From positions 3,703 to 67,702 of the forward strand of contig CAYYZY010000016.1 of assembly GCA_964475955.1 (NCBI GenBank): DNA of 64,000 nt, read 5' to 3'. Source of the DNA: DATKZH01 sp964475955 (GTDB lineage Bacteria; Planctomycetota; Planctomycetia; Pirellulales; Thermoguttaceae). The notes under the pieces are model-generated. The model was given only the letters and a program-made list of their open reading frames with translations. It was not told the DNA's origin and did not search any database. Positions 8,579 through 16,902 of the stretch are shown here, in pieces; position 1 is the first letter of the stretch, and the number at the start of each line of letters is the position of its first letter. A program made the position numbers and the translations under genes.

Positions 8579-9382
8579 GTGGAGTCTGCCGTTGGCGACG
8601 GGAGCCGAATCCGCATCGGGGCGGTCAGCTACCTGAATGCGCGCCCGCTGACCTGGTCGCTGGAGCGCCTCGCGCCGAGGGCGCGGATCGTCGTCGATCT
8701 GCCCAGCCGGCTGGCCGACCGGCTCGCCCGCGGCCTGCTCGACGTGGCCCTGGTCCCCTCCATCGAGCGCTGCCGCCACGCCGACTACGCGATCGTCTCC
8801 GACGCCTGCGTGGCCTGCGACGGGCCGGTGCGGAGCATCAAGCTCTACGGGCGGGTTCCGCCGGAGCGGATCCGCACGCTCGCCCTGGACGAGGGATCGC
8901 GCACCAGCGCCACGCTGTCGCGGATCCTGCTCAAGGAGCGGTTCGGCCGGGAGCCGGCGCTGGAGGAGTTGCCGATCGGGGCCTCGCCGGCCGACACGGC
9001 CGCCGACGCGGTGATGCTGATCGGCGATCGGGCGATGCGGCCGGTCGACGGGCGGTTCGCTTTTGTGTGGGACCTGGGCGAGGAGTGGTCGCGCTGGACC
9101 GGCCTGCCCTTCGTGTTCGCCATGTGGACCGCCCGGGCCGACGCCGACCGAAGTCGCTTCGAAGCCCTGTTCGCCGCGGCGCGCGACGAGGGGGTGCGCC
9201 GCCTCGAGGAGATCGCCCGGCACGAAGCGCCGCGGGTGGGCATCGCGGAAGCCGACTGCCTCAGCTACTTCCGCGAGAACCTCCGTTTTCGGCTGGGCCC
9301 GCGGGAGCGGCTCGCCGTGGAGAGGTTCTGCGCGCTGGCCGTGAAGCACGGGCTCGCCCCGGCGGGGGTGCCGCTTGGTTAG
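8579..9382 (+). CDS. mqnA: Chorismate dehydratase, futalosine menaquinone pathway
   Basis: This 267-residue protein belongs to the MqnA/MqnD periplasmic-binding-protein-like family. The N-terminal IRIGAVSYLNARPLTW is the strongly conserved MqnA start, and DVALVPSIE, LDEGSRTSATLSRIL and VWDLGEEWSRWTGLPFVFAMW are further family motifs. MqnA dehydrates chorismate to 3-enolpyruvylbenzoate, the first step of the futalosine route. The GTG at 8579 is preferred because GGAGGA lies about 7 bases upstream. Its last codons overlap mqnC by 8 bases, which suggests translational coupling. Confidence 0.93.
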   Translation: MESAVGDGSRIRIGAVSYLNARPLTWSLERLAPRARIVVDLPSRLADRLARGLLDVALVPSIERCRHADYAIVSDACVACDGPVRSIKLYGRVPPERIRTLALDEGSRTSATLSRILLKERFGREPALEELPIGASPADTAADAVMLIGDRAMRPVDGRFAFVWDLGEEWSRWTGLPFVFAMWTARADADRSRFEALFAAARDEGVRRLEEIARHEAPRVGIAEADCLSYFRENLRFRLGPRERLAVERFCALAVKHGLAPAGVPLG

Positions 9383-10532
9383 CAAGATCACCCCAACCCT
9401 CGACCGGGCCGTCGCCGGGGAACGGCTCGGCCCGGAGGAGGCGGTCCGGCTGCTGGAGTGCGACGAGCTGGCCGCGTTGGGGCGCGCGGCCGACGCGGTC
9501 ACGCGCCGCCGGCACCCCGAGCCGTACCGCACGTACAACGTCGACCGGAACGTCAACTACACGAACGTCTGCACGAGCGGATGCCGCTTCTGCGCGTTCT
9601 CGCGGCCGCCCGGCGACCCCGACGCCTACGTGATCGGGCGCGACGAGCTGTACCGCAAGGTGGAAGAGACGGTGCGGCTCGGCGGCGACCAGATCCTCCT
9701 GCAAGGCGGTATGCACCCCGACTTGCCGCTGGAGTGGTACGAATCGCTGCTGGCCGACCTGCGGGCGCGCTTCCCCCAGGTCAACTTGCACGGGTTCAGC
9801 CCGACGGAAATCGACCACCTCAGCCGCATCTCCGCGCTTTCCGTGACGGCCGTGCTCGAGCGGCTCAAGGCGGCGGGGCTTGGGAGCCTGCCGGGCGGCG
9901 GGGCGGAGATCCTGGTCGACCGGGTGCGCCGCGCGGTCAGCCCGGCCAAGGTGTCGGCCGAAGGTTGGCTCGAGGTGTGCCGCCGCTGGCACGAACTGGG
10001 CGGCCGCGGCTCGGCCACGATGATGTTCGGGCACGTCGAAACCCGCCCCGAGCGGATCGAGCACCTGGCGCGGTTGCGCGGATTGCAGGACGAGACGGGC
10101 GGATTCACCGCGTTCATCTGCTGGACGTTTCAGCCGGGTCATACCGATTTGGCGGGCATGCGAAAGGTCGGGCCGCTGGAGTACCTCAAGACGCTGGCCG
10201 TCAGCCGCCTGTTCCTCGACAATTTCGCCAACCTCCAGGCGAGTTGGGTCACGCAGGGCCTGAAGATCGGCCAGATGGCCCTCCGCTTCGGGGCCAACGA
10301 CATGGGGAGCCTCATGATCGAAGAGAACGTGGTGGCCGCCGCTGGCACGAGTTTCCGCACGACCGAAGCGGAGATCCGCCGTGCGATCGCCGGGGCGGGC
10401 TACGCCGCGCGCCGGCGCGACGTGTTCTACCGCCTCGTCGACGACCCGGCCGAGAACGACGCCCCCGAAGCCGTAAGCTACCCTAGCGCAAGGGATTCCA
10501 CCCGCGCAGCCCCGCAACGGAAGCCGCCATGA
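9375..10532 (+). CDS. mqnC: Cyclic dehypoxanthinyl futalosine synthase (radical SAM)
   Basis: This 385-residue radical SAM enzyme has the cluster motif CTSGCRFC (Cys66, Cys70, Cys73) preceded by YRTYNVDRNVNYTNV, a signature of MqnC. GGDQILLQGGMHPDLPLEWY, LHGFSPTEI and LGSLPGGGAEIL are also conserved. It cyclises dehypoxanthine futalosine in menaquinone biosynthesis. The likely start is TTG 9375, overlapping the end of mqnA. The gene ends in an ATGA overlap with the ABC ATPase. The last ~25 residues look like a loose tail. mqnB and mqnD are not in the window. Confidence 0.93.
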   Translation: MVSKITPTLDRAVAGERLGPEEAVRLLECDELAALGRAADAVTRRRHPEPYRTYNVDRNVNYTNVCTSGCRFCAFSRPPGDPDAYVIGRDELYRKVEETVRLGGDQILLQGGMHPDLPLEWYESLLADLRARFPQVNLHGFSPTEIDHLSRISALSVTAVLERLKAAGLGSLPGGGAEILVDRVRRAVSPAKVSAEGWLEVCRRWHELGGRGSATMMFGHVETRPERIEHLARLRGLQDETGGFTAFICWTFQPGHTDLAGMRKVGPLEYLKTLAVSRLFLDNFANLQASWVTQGLKIGQMALRFGANDMGSLMIEENVVAAAGTSFRTTEAEIRRAIAGAGYAARRRDVFYRLVDDPAENDAPEAVSYPSARDSTRAAPQRKPP

Positions 10533-11287
10533 TCCATGTCCGTGGACTGACCAAGCACTTCGCCGACCTGCGGCGGGGTAAGCTGGTGGCCGTCGACCGG
10601 ATCAGCTTCCGCGCCGGGCCGGGCGAGATTTACGGGCTGCTGGGTCCCAACGGGGCGGGGAAAACCACCGCCCTGCGCCTTCTGAGCACGGTTTTCAAGC
10701 CGACGGCCGGGACGGCGACGATCAACGGGTACGACGTGGTCACCCAGTCGGACCGGGTGCGCCACGAGATCGGCTTCATGTCGGCCAACACGGCCGTCTA
10801 CGATCGGATGACCGCCTGGGAGATGGTCGAGTATTTCGGGCGGCTTCACGGCATCGGGCCCGACGAACTGGCCGACCGGATGGAGCGGCTTTTCGAACGG
10901 TTGCAGATGAACGACATCCGCGACCTCTTGGGCGCGAAGATGTCGACCGGCATGAGGCAAAAGGTCTCCGTCGCCCGGGCGATCGTCCACGACCCCCCGG
11001 TGATGATCTTCGACGAGCCGACCGCCGGCCTCGACGTGCTGGTGGCCCGGGCGTTGCTCGAGACCGTGCTCGAGCTCCGCGAGCAGGGCAAGTGCATCGT
11101 GTTTTCGACGCACATCATGCGCGAGGTCGAAAAGCTCTGCGACCGGATCGCGATCATCCACCGCGGGCACATCCTCGCCGAAGGGACCCTGGAGGAGCTT
11201 CGCGAGCGGCACCACGAGCACGACCTGGAAGAGCTGTTCTTCCAGTTGATTTCCCGCCACGACGAGGCCCATCCGCAGCGAGCATGA
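10529..11287 (+). CDS. ABC transporter ATP-binding protein, NatA-like
   Basis: This 252-residue ATPase has Walker A GPNGAGKTT, the signature MSTGMRQKVSVARA in place of LSGGQ as in NatA-type exporters, Walker B VMIFDEPTAGLD, and the switch histidine in FSTHIM. It starts inside the mqnC stop (ATGA) and ends in an ATGA overlap with the permease gene, so the pair is surely co-translated. It powers the exporter formed with the downstream membrane protein. The substrate is unknown, although sodium-type NatAB is the nearest named family. Confidence 0.92.
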   Translation: MIHVRGLTKHFADLRRGKLVAVDRISFRAGPGEIYGLLGPNGAGKTTALRLLSTVFKPTAGTATINGYDVVTQSDRVRHEIGFMSANTAVYDRMTAWEMVEYFGRLHGIGPDELADRMERLFERLQMNDIRDLLGAKMSTGMRQKVSVARAIVHDPPVMIFDEPTAGLDVLVARALLETVLELREQGKCIVFSTHIMREVEKLCDRIAIIHRGHILAEGTLEELRERHHEHDLEELFFQLISRHDEAHPQRA

Positions 11288-13551
11288 GCTGGTCGAACGT
11301 CAAGTTGATCCTGATTCGCGAGGTCCGCGACCAGTTGCGCGACCGGCGCACGCTGTTCGTGATCGCCGTGCTGCCGGTGTTGCTCTACCCGCTCTTGGCG
11401 ATGAGCTTCCTCCAGGTGGCGCAGTTCATGCGGGAGAAGCCGAGCCGGGTGCTGATCGTGGGGGCGAGGGACCTGGCCGACCTGCCGCCGTTGGTCGACG
11501 AGGCCCCGGCCGGCGGCGGCCCCGCGGCGTTGGCGCCGAGTGGGTCGCGCCCGGCGAAGGTGCTCGACCTGCACTTCGCGCCCGACGAGCCGCGTTCGGG
11601 GGAGGGCGGACCGCGCGACCCGGCCAAGCAGGCGCGGCGGGCCGTCGAGCGGGGAGAGTACGACGCGGCCGTCTACTTCCCGCCCGATTTCGCCGAGCAG
11701 TTGGAGGCGTTCCGCGAGGCCATGCCGCGGCAACGGGACGCGGCCGACGGGACGGCGTCGGAGGCGCCGGCCAGCGAGCTTTCGGCGTCGCTCGAGGCCC
11801 CCCGGCCGGAAATCATCTGCTCCACGGCGAACGAGAAATCGCAGATCGCGTACGCCCGGGTGCGCGCCATGCTGGAGCGGTGGCGTCAGGAGATCGTCGA
11901 GCGGAAGCTGGTCGAAGTGGGGCTTCCCAGCGCGGCCGCCAAGCCGTTCGACGTGAAGACGGCCGACGTGGCCGAAAGCACGGGGCGCCGCGGCACCGCC
12001 GTCTGGTCGAAAGTCCTGCCCGTGCTGCTTTTGGTCTGGGCCATGACCGGCGCGTTCTATCCGGCGATCGACCTCTGCGCGGGCGAGAAGGAACGGGGCA
12101 CCCTGGAGACGCTCCTTTGCAGCCCGGCCGAGCGGTCGGAGATCGTCATCGGCAAGCTGGTGACGATCATGCTTTTCAGCATGGCGACGGCCGTGTGGAA
12201 CCTGGTCGCGATGGGCGTGACGGGCACGCTGCTTTTGGCCCAACTGCCCCAGTTCGGCCCGCCGCCGCCGACGGCCGCCGTGTGGCTTTCGCTCGCGCTG
12301 GTGCCGGTTTCGGCCCTTTTCAGCGCGTTGTGCCTGGCGCTGGCCGCGTTCGCCCGAAGCGCGAAGGAGGGCCAGTACTACCTGATGCCGCTTCTGCTGG
12401 TGACGATGCCGCTGGTCGTGCTGCCGATGGCGCCCGGCGTGGAGCTCAACCTTGGCAACAGCCTGATCCCGGTGACCGGCGTGGTGCTGCTGTTGAAGAA
12501 CATGTTGGAGGGGAACTTCCTGAAGGCCTGGCCGTTCCTGTTCCCCGTGGCGGGCGTGACGCTGGCCTGCTGTTTGCTGGCGGTGCGCTGGGCCGTGGAG
12601 CAGTTCAACTCCGAGGCGGTGTTGTTCCGCGAGAGCGAGCGCATGGACGTCGGCCTGTGGCTGCGCCACCTGCACAAGGACCGCGGTCCCACGCCCACGG
12701 CGGCCGCGGCGGTCTTCTGCGGCGTCGTGATCCTGGTGGTCCGCTTCTTCATGAGCGCCTCCGTGCCGGCGCCGACCGGATTCCGCGATCTGGCCCTGAT
12801 CGCCCTGGTGACGCAACTGGCGGTGATCGCCGCGCCCGCCCTGCTGATGACGGTGATGCTGGCCGGCAGTGCGCGGCGCACGCTCCTCTTGCGCGTGCCT
12901 CCGTGGCGCACGGTGCCGGCGGCCGCCGCGCTGGCGCTGGTGCTCTATCCTTCGGTCGACGCCCTGCGCGCGGCCGTGATGCGGCTCTACCCGGTCAGCG
13001 ACGAGATGCTCCAGCGGCTCGAGGCCATGTTCTCCGGCGAGGCCCACCTCGGGACCCTGCTGGTGGTGATCGCCGTGGTGCCGGCGATCTGCGAGGAACT
13101 GGCCTTCCGCGGGTTCATCCTTTCGGGGCTGCGCCACCTGGGGCACAAGTGGAGGGCGATCGTCTACAGCGCCCTGTTCTTCGGGCTGACGCACGCGATC
13201 CTCCAGCAGCAGGTGGTCGCCGCCCTGGTGGGGATCGTGATCGGGCTGATCGCCGTGCAGTCGGGGAGCCTCTGGCCGTGCGTCGTGTTCCACATGATCC
13301 ACAACGGGCTGGGGGTGATCGTCGTCCGGTTCGGCGAGAAGATCACGCCGGAGCTGATCGCCCGATGGCCCGCGCTCGGCCTCCTGGTCAGCCCGCCCGA
13401 GGACGGCACGCTCTTCCGGTGGCCGGTCGTGGTGGCCAGCGCGGCGGGGGCGGTCGCGCTATTGAGCTGGTACCAGCGCCTCCCGTACGAACGATCGCCC
13501 GAAGAAGCCGCGCGCGAGGCCCTGCGCCGGGCCGCGCAGGACGACGAATAG
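11284..13551 (+). CDS. NatB-like ABC permease fused to a CPBP (CAAX-type) membrane protease
   Basis: This 755-residue protein has two parts. Residues 1 to about 440 form an ABC-2/NatB permease: a first helix (TLFVIAVLPVLLYPLLAMSF), a large extracytoplasmic domain to about residue 240, and a helix bundle with CAGEKERGTLETLLCSPAER. Residues from about 470 form a multi-helix domain with the CPBP motifs CEELAFRG (glutamate pair and arginine), GLTHAIL (histidine) and HMIHNGL (histidine and asparagine). These are the metal-binding residues of glutamic or metallo intramembrane proteases. The fusion suggests that transport and membrane proteolysis are physically coupled. Confidence 0.9.
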   Translation: MSWSNVKLILIREVRDQLRDRRTLFVIAVLPVLLYPLLAMSFLQVAQFMREKPSRVLIVGARDLADLPPLVDEAPAGGGPAALAPSGSRPAKVLDLHFAPDEPRSGEGGPRDPAKQARRAVERGEYDAAVYFPPDFAEQLEAFREAMPRQRDAADGTASEAPASELSASLEAPRPEIICSTANEKSQIAYARVRAMLERWRQEIVERKLVEVGLPSAAAKPFDVKTADVAESTGRRGTAVWSKVLPVLLLVWAMTGAFYPAIDLCAGEKERGTLETLLCSPAERSEIVIGKLVTIMLFSMATAVWNLVAMGVTGTLLLAQLPQFGPPPPTAAVWLSLALVPVSALFSALCLALAAFARSAKEGQYYLMPLLLVTMPLVVLPMAPGVELNLGNSLIPVTGVVLLLKNMLEGNFLKAWPFLFPVAGVTLACCLLAVRWAVEQFNSEAVLFRESERMDVGLWLRHLHKDRGPTPTAAAAVFCGVVILVVRFFMSASVPAPTGFRDLALIALVTQLAVIAAPALLMTVMLAGSARRTLLLRVPPWRTVPAAAALALVLYPSVDALRAAVMRLYPVSDEMLQRLEAMFSGEAHLGTLLVVIAVVPAICEELAFRGFILSGLRHLGHKWRAIVYSALFFGLTHAILQQQVVAALVGIVIGLIAVQSGSLWPCVVFHMIHNGLGVIVVRFGEKITPELIARWPALGLLVSPPEDGTLFRWPVVVASAAGAVALLSWYQRLPYERSPEEAAREALRRAAQDDE

Positions 13552-13604
13552 CGCCCCGGGCACGCCGCAGCAAATCACGGTGCGCCGGTTCGGCGACACC
13601 CACG

Positions 13605-13674
13605 GTAGGGAACGCCCTCGGCGGCGCTTGCGCGTCTTCCTCGGGGCCGGAACGGCAAGGAGGCCGTTCCCTAC
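13605..13674. repeat. Dispersed inverted repeat (GTAGGGAACG arms)
   Basis: Perfect 10-base arms at 13605-13614 and 13665-13674 flank a GC-rich loop between the permease and kinase genes. Single-arm relatives with GTAGGGAACGGC occur near 30678 and 54059, so this is a small dispersed family. Confidence 0.7.
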
Positions 13675-13724
13675 AGTCGCATAGGGCGCGCACAGGAATC
13701 GCGCACGGTGATTTGGATTCCCAC

Positions 13725-13752
13725 TTGGGCAAATTGCCCGTTCCGATAATAA
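13725..13752 (+). promoter_or_regulatory. Candidate promoter with overlapping palindrome, kinase gene
   Basis: TTGGGC (13725-13730) and TAATAA (13747-13752) are spaced by 16 bases, about 50 bases before the GTG start. The short palindrome GGGCAAATTGCCC (13727-13739) covers the -35 box and could be an operator. Confidence 0.35.
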
Positions 13753-13800
13753 TGACGCAGTCGGAGGGACCGCGGGTTTGGTGACACAGGAGCGGGGGGC

Positions 13801-15102
13801 GTGCTGAAGAAAGGGAAGCGACTGGGGAAGTACCGCGTGGGGCGGCGGATCGCCCAGGGGCCGTTTGCCGACGTCTACCAGGCGCGGGACACGATCGAGG
13901 GGCTCCGCGTGGCGCTGAAGGTGCCGCACGCGCACCTGCTCACGCGCGACGTGATGGAGGATTTCCGCAGCGAGGTCCGCCTGGCCGCCCGGCTCGATCA
14001 TCCCAACGTGCTGCCGGTCAAGGACGCCAGCATCATCGACTCGCAGTTCGTGATCGTCTTCCCGCTGGGCGAGCGCACGCTGGCCGACCGGATGCAGCGG
14101 CGCATGTCGCTTCGCACCGTGCTCGACTACGCCGACCAGATGCTCGACGGCGTGGCCCACGCCCACGCCAATCGGGTGATCCACTGCGACATCAAGCCGG
14201 AGAACTTCATCCTCTTCCCCGGCAACCGGCTGCGGCTGACCGACTTCGGCATCGCCAAGCTCACCCGGCGGACCGTCCACGCCTCGGGGTCGGGCACGCT
14301 CGGCTACGTGGCGCCGGAGCAGGCGATGGGGAAGCCGTCGTTCCGGTCCGACGTCTTCTCGCTCGGCCTGATCCTCTACCGGATGCTCTCCGGCCGGCTG
14401 CCCGAGTGGCCCTACGCGTGGCCGCCGCCGGGTTACGATCGGCTGCGCCGCCGGGTGCACGCCGAGCTGATCGACGTGGTGCGCAAGGCCATGGAGGTCG
14501 AGCCGCGCAAGCGGTTCAAGGACGCGGGGGCGATGCGCCGGGCCGTCCGGCGGGCGCGGCCGAAGGCGCTGAAGGGCGGGGCCAACCGGGCGATGCCCGG
14601 GGCGGGGGGCGTCAGGACGGAAGACTGGCAGACGGTCCGCCGCAAGCAGTTCCTGAAGGAGCACGGCAAGCAGCTCGAGACGCGGTTCGCCTGCGCCCGC
14701 TGCGGCGGCCCCGTGGCCGAGAGCATGACGGCCTGCCCGTGGTGCGGCGCGAAACGGCCGACGCACCGCGACGAGACCTCGTTTCCGGCCCGCTGCCCTC
14801 GCTGCGGCCGGGGCATGAAGCTCGACTGGAGATACTGTCCCTGGTGTTACGGGCCGGGCTTCGAGGTCAGCACGACGCGAGAATACTCCGACGTCCGCTA
14901 CACGGCCCACTGCGCGAACCCGGCCTGCCCGCGTCGCGTGCTGATGCTCTTCATGCGGTACTGTCCCTGGTGCCGGCGCAAGGTGCGCCGCGCGTGGAAG
15001 GTGCCCGGCACGAGCGACACGTGCCCGGGCTGCGGCTGGGGGGTGCTCAGGTCGTACTGGGACTACTGTCCCTGGTGCGGCAAACACCTCCCGAGCCGCT
15101 GA
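13801..15102 (+). CDS. Soluble Ser/Thr protein kinase with C-terminal zinc-ribbon array
   Basis: This 433-residue protein has a kinase domain at about residues 10-260. It has a glycine loop IAQGPFADVY, Lys40 in VALKV, the catalytic loop HCDIKPEN (Asp130, a cysteine replacing the usual arginine before it), DFG at 148-150, and GTLGYVAPEQ. After a basic linker, residues 298-430 hold eight CxxC-type knuckles arranged as four pairs, five of them containing CPWC, predicted to form four zinc ribbons. No transmembrane helix is present, unlike many bacterial PknB-type kinases. The GTG at 13801 has GGAG upstream. The substrates are unknown. Confidence 0.9.
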   Translation: MLKKGKRLGKYRVGRRIAQGPFADVYQARDTIEGLRVALKVPHAHLLTRDVMEDFRSEVRLAARLDHPNVLPVKDASIIDSQFVIVFPLGERTLADRMQRRMSLRTVLDYADQMLDGVAHAHANRVIHCDIKPENFILFPGNRLRLTDFGIAKLTRRTVHASGSGTLGYVAPEQAMGKPSFRSDVFSLGLILYRMLSGRLPEWPYAWPPPGYDRLRRRVHAELIDVVRKAMEVEPRKRFKDAGAMRRAVRRARPKALKGGANRAMPGAGGVRTEDWQTVRRKQFLKEHGKQLETRFACARCGGPVAESMTACPWCGAKRPTHRDETSFPARCPRCGRGMKLDWRYCPWCYGPGFEVSTTREYSDVRYTAHCANPACPRRVLMLFMRYCPWCRRKVRRAWKVPGTSDTCPGCGWGVLRSYWDYCPWCGKHLPSR

Positions 15103-15331
15103 GCCGCGCGTGGACGACGCCCAGCGGACGGCACCCGGCCGCGCGCCGCCATTGCAGCTCGCAACCGGCGGCAACCCGCTTCCCCACAACGGCCGGGCAA
15201 GGGCTGTCTATACCGAGGCGAAGATTTTACCACCCGTTTCGCAGCACGCGGGGATGGTCGGCCGGTCCGGGAAGACGGGGCACGGCCGAGCCGTTTCGGC
15301 CATGCCCCGGAGTGGTTCGGCACCCGGACCG

Positions 15332-16768
15332 TCAGACCTCCTCCACCACGTTGAACCCCATCAGCACGCCGAGGTTCTTGATGCTTTCGAGGTGGTCGCC
15401 GTAGAAGACGGCGCGGTGCAGCAGGGTCATGACGCCGTCGGCCTTGTTGATGACGTCGGCGCCCCAGTTGAGGTACATGCTCTTGGCGTCGGCCACGCGG
15501 GTCCAGAACTGGGTGCGGCAGCCGAGCTCGTCGTGGGTGACCTTGAAGATCTCGCCCGTGTTGATGAGCATCGTGTCGAGATTGCAGAACTTCGCACAGG
15601 TGACCGGCTGGCCGATGCGCTGCTCGACGTCGAGGGCGACGCCCTGCTCGCTGTCGCTCTGGTTGCGGATCGTAAACGGCAGGCGCTCGGCCTTGGGGCC
15701 GTCCATCTTCGTGGCGCACGTGCAGTGGAAGTGGATCAGGGCGTTCTGCGAGGTGTCGATCACGGGGTCGGTGATGAAGCCGGGAATGCCGAAGGCGTAG
15801 CCGAACATGAGCATGGTGAGGGTGGAATCGACGTCGCCCTCGCAGGCCCCGACCATCCCCAGGTCGTTCAGCTTGCTGTAGGTGAGGCAGCCTTTGGCCG
15901 GCTTGCCCATGCAGTGCGAGCTGGTGGTCGCCCGGGCGCCCTGTTCGATCATCATCTTCTTCATGGCCAGGTAGAGCCGGGCGGAGTTGACGATCTGCTC
16001 GCGCGTGGGCTCGACGACGTCCTTGGCCTGGCTCAACCAGTGCTTCTTTGCTTCCGCCTCGGCCTGCTTGAGGTCGACGGCCTGGTGGGCCTCGATCACC
16101 TGCCGGTTGTCGACCGGGATCATCTCGGTGCCGAGGCGCTTCTTGACTTCGTCGAACGTGCAGGCGGCGGCGGTCCCCCGGGGCGGGCCCACGCAGAGGA
16201 CCTTGGTCTGCCGCATCCTCGGGCCGACGCGCATCAGCGCGGCGATGCCGTCGAGCTCGCTCCAGTCGCTGGTGGGAAGCAGCACGACCTTCTTGCCGTC
16301 CTTCTGCCATTGGGGGAAGTACATCCACCCGTGGCCGCTGAACGGCTGGGTGAAGACGGCCGTTTGCAGTCCGAGGTTGATGATCTGGTCCATCACCGGG
16401 GCGCCGCCGCCGTGGCCGGAGAGGTGGAAGAGGATCACGCCGTCGGCGCCGCTCTCCTCGATCTTCTTGACGACGTCGCCCGCCTTGGCCGGAGGGATCA
16501 GCTCGCCGCCGATGAACTTCACGTCGCCCAGCTTCTTCTCCACGCCCGAGAGGTATTTTTCGAACTTCTCGATCTCCGCGGTCGGCCGGGAGAGGTAGAT
16601 GCCGCCGGTTCGGCCCACGTAGACCTTGTAGATCTTGACCGGCGGCAGCGCGGGCCATCCTTCGGCCTCGGCCGCCTTCGAGGAGCGGGCGACAAGCCCG
16701 CCCGCCAGCAGCATGCCGCCGGCGGCGCTGGTGCCGAGGAACTGGCGACGACTCAGGGGGAAACTCAT
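15332..16768 (-). CDS. Tat-exported protein with fucose/arabinose isomerase-like fold (paralogue A)
   Basis: This 478-residue protein has a Tat signal SRRQFLGTSAAGG. The rest resembles the C-terminal half of L-fucose/L-arabinose isomerases, with VGACEGDVDSTLT (Glu310), GIPGFITDPVIDT and an HFHCTCATKM metal-site-like segment. It is homologous to the next minus-strand gene: the ACE-D, PGF--DP and HC-CATK blocks align. I infer a metal-binding sugar-isomerase or lyase-like fold acting outside the cytoplasm, but no activity can be named. The ATG at 16768 starts MSFPLSRRQF. Confidence 0.75.
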   Translation of the reverse strand: MSFPLSRRQFLGTSAAGGMLLAGGLVARSSKAAEAEGWPALPPVKIYKVYVGRTGGIYLSRPTAEIEKFEKYLSGVEKKLGDVKFIGGELIPPAKAGDVVKKIEESGADGVILFHLSGHGGGAPVMDQIINLGLQTAVFTQPFSGHGWMYFPQWQKDGKKVVLLPTSDWSELDGIAALMRVGPRMRQTKVLCVGPPRGTAAACTFDEVKKRLGTEMIPVDNRQVIEAHQAVDLKQAEAEAKKHWLSQAKDVVEPTREQIVNSARLYLAMKKMMIEQGARATTSSHCMGKPAKGCLTYSKLNDLGMVGACEGDVDSTLTMLMFGYAFGIPGFITDPVIDTSQNALIHFHCTCATKMDGPKAERLPFTIRNQSDSEQGVALDVEQRIGQPVTCAKFCNLDTMLINTGEIFKVTHDELGCRTQFWTRVADAKSMYLNWGADVINKADGVMTLLHRAVFYGDHLESIKNLGVLMGFNVVEEV

Positions 16769-16822
16769 GGGGAAACTCCTTGTAGTATGGGATCAGTTCA
16801 GAAAGAAGGCGAGAGGTTGAGT

Positions 16823-16900
16823 ACGCGTGCGTGCGAGCACGTATAGGACAATCGGCGTGCGTGCAAGCACGCACCCTACGATTTGCGTGCGAGCGTGTGC
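16823..16900. repeat. Imperfect GCGTGCGTGCGAGCACG repeat cluster
   Basis: Three related motifs (CGTGCGTGCGAGCACG, CGTGCGTGCAAGCACG, GCGTGCGAGCGTGTGC) occur in a row between the two isomerase-like genes. Each is partly self-complementary, as expected for a REP-like element. Confidence 0.65.
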
Positions 16901-16902
16901 CA

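Noticed and set aside
9375..9377. An ATG start for mqnC
   Set aside because: No in-frame ATG precedes the conserved N-terminal part; the TTG overlapping the mqnA stop is the best available start.
6952..9633. Very long plus-strand open frame across the AAA+ gene and mqnA
   Set aside because: It is antisense to the AAA+ gene and out of frame with mqnA; it arises from lack of stop codons in GC-rich DNA.
10846..13302. Long minus-strand open frame opposite the ABC permease-protease gene
   Set aside because: It is a high-GC shadow of the plus-strand gene: its product is His/Arg/Gln-rich without family motifs, while the plus strand has clear domains.
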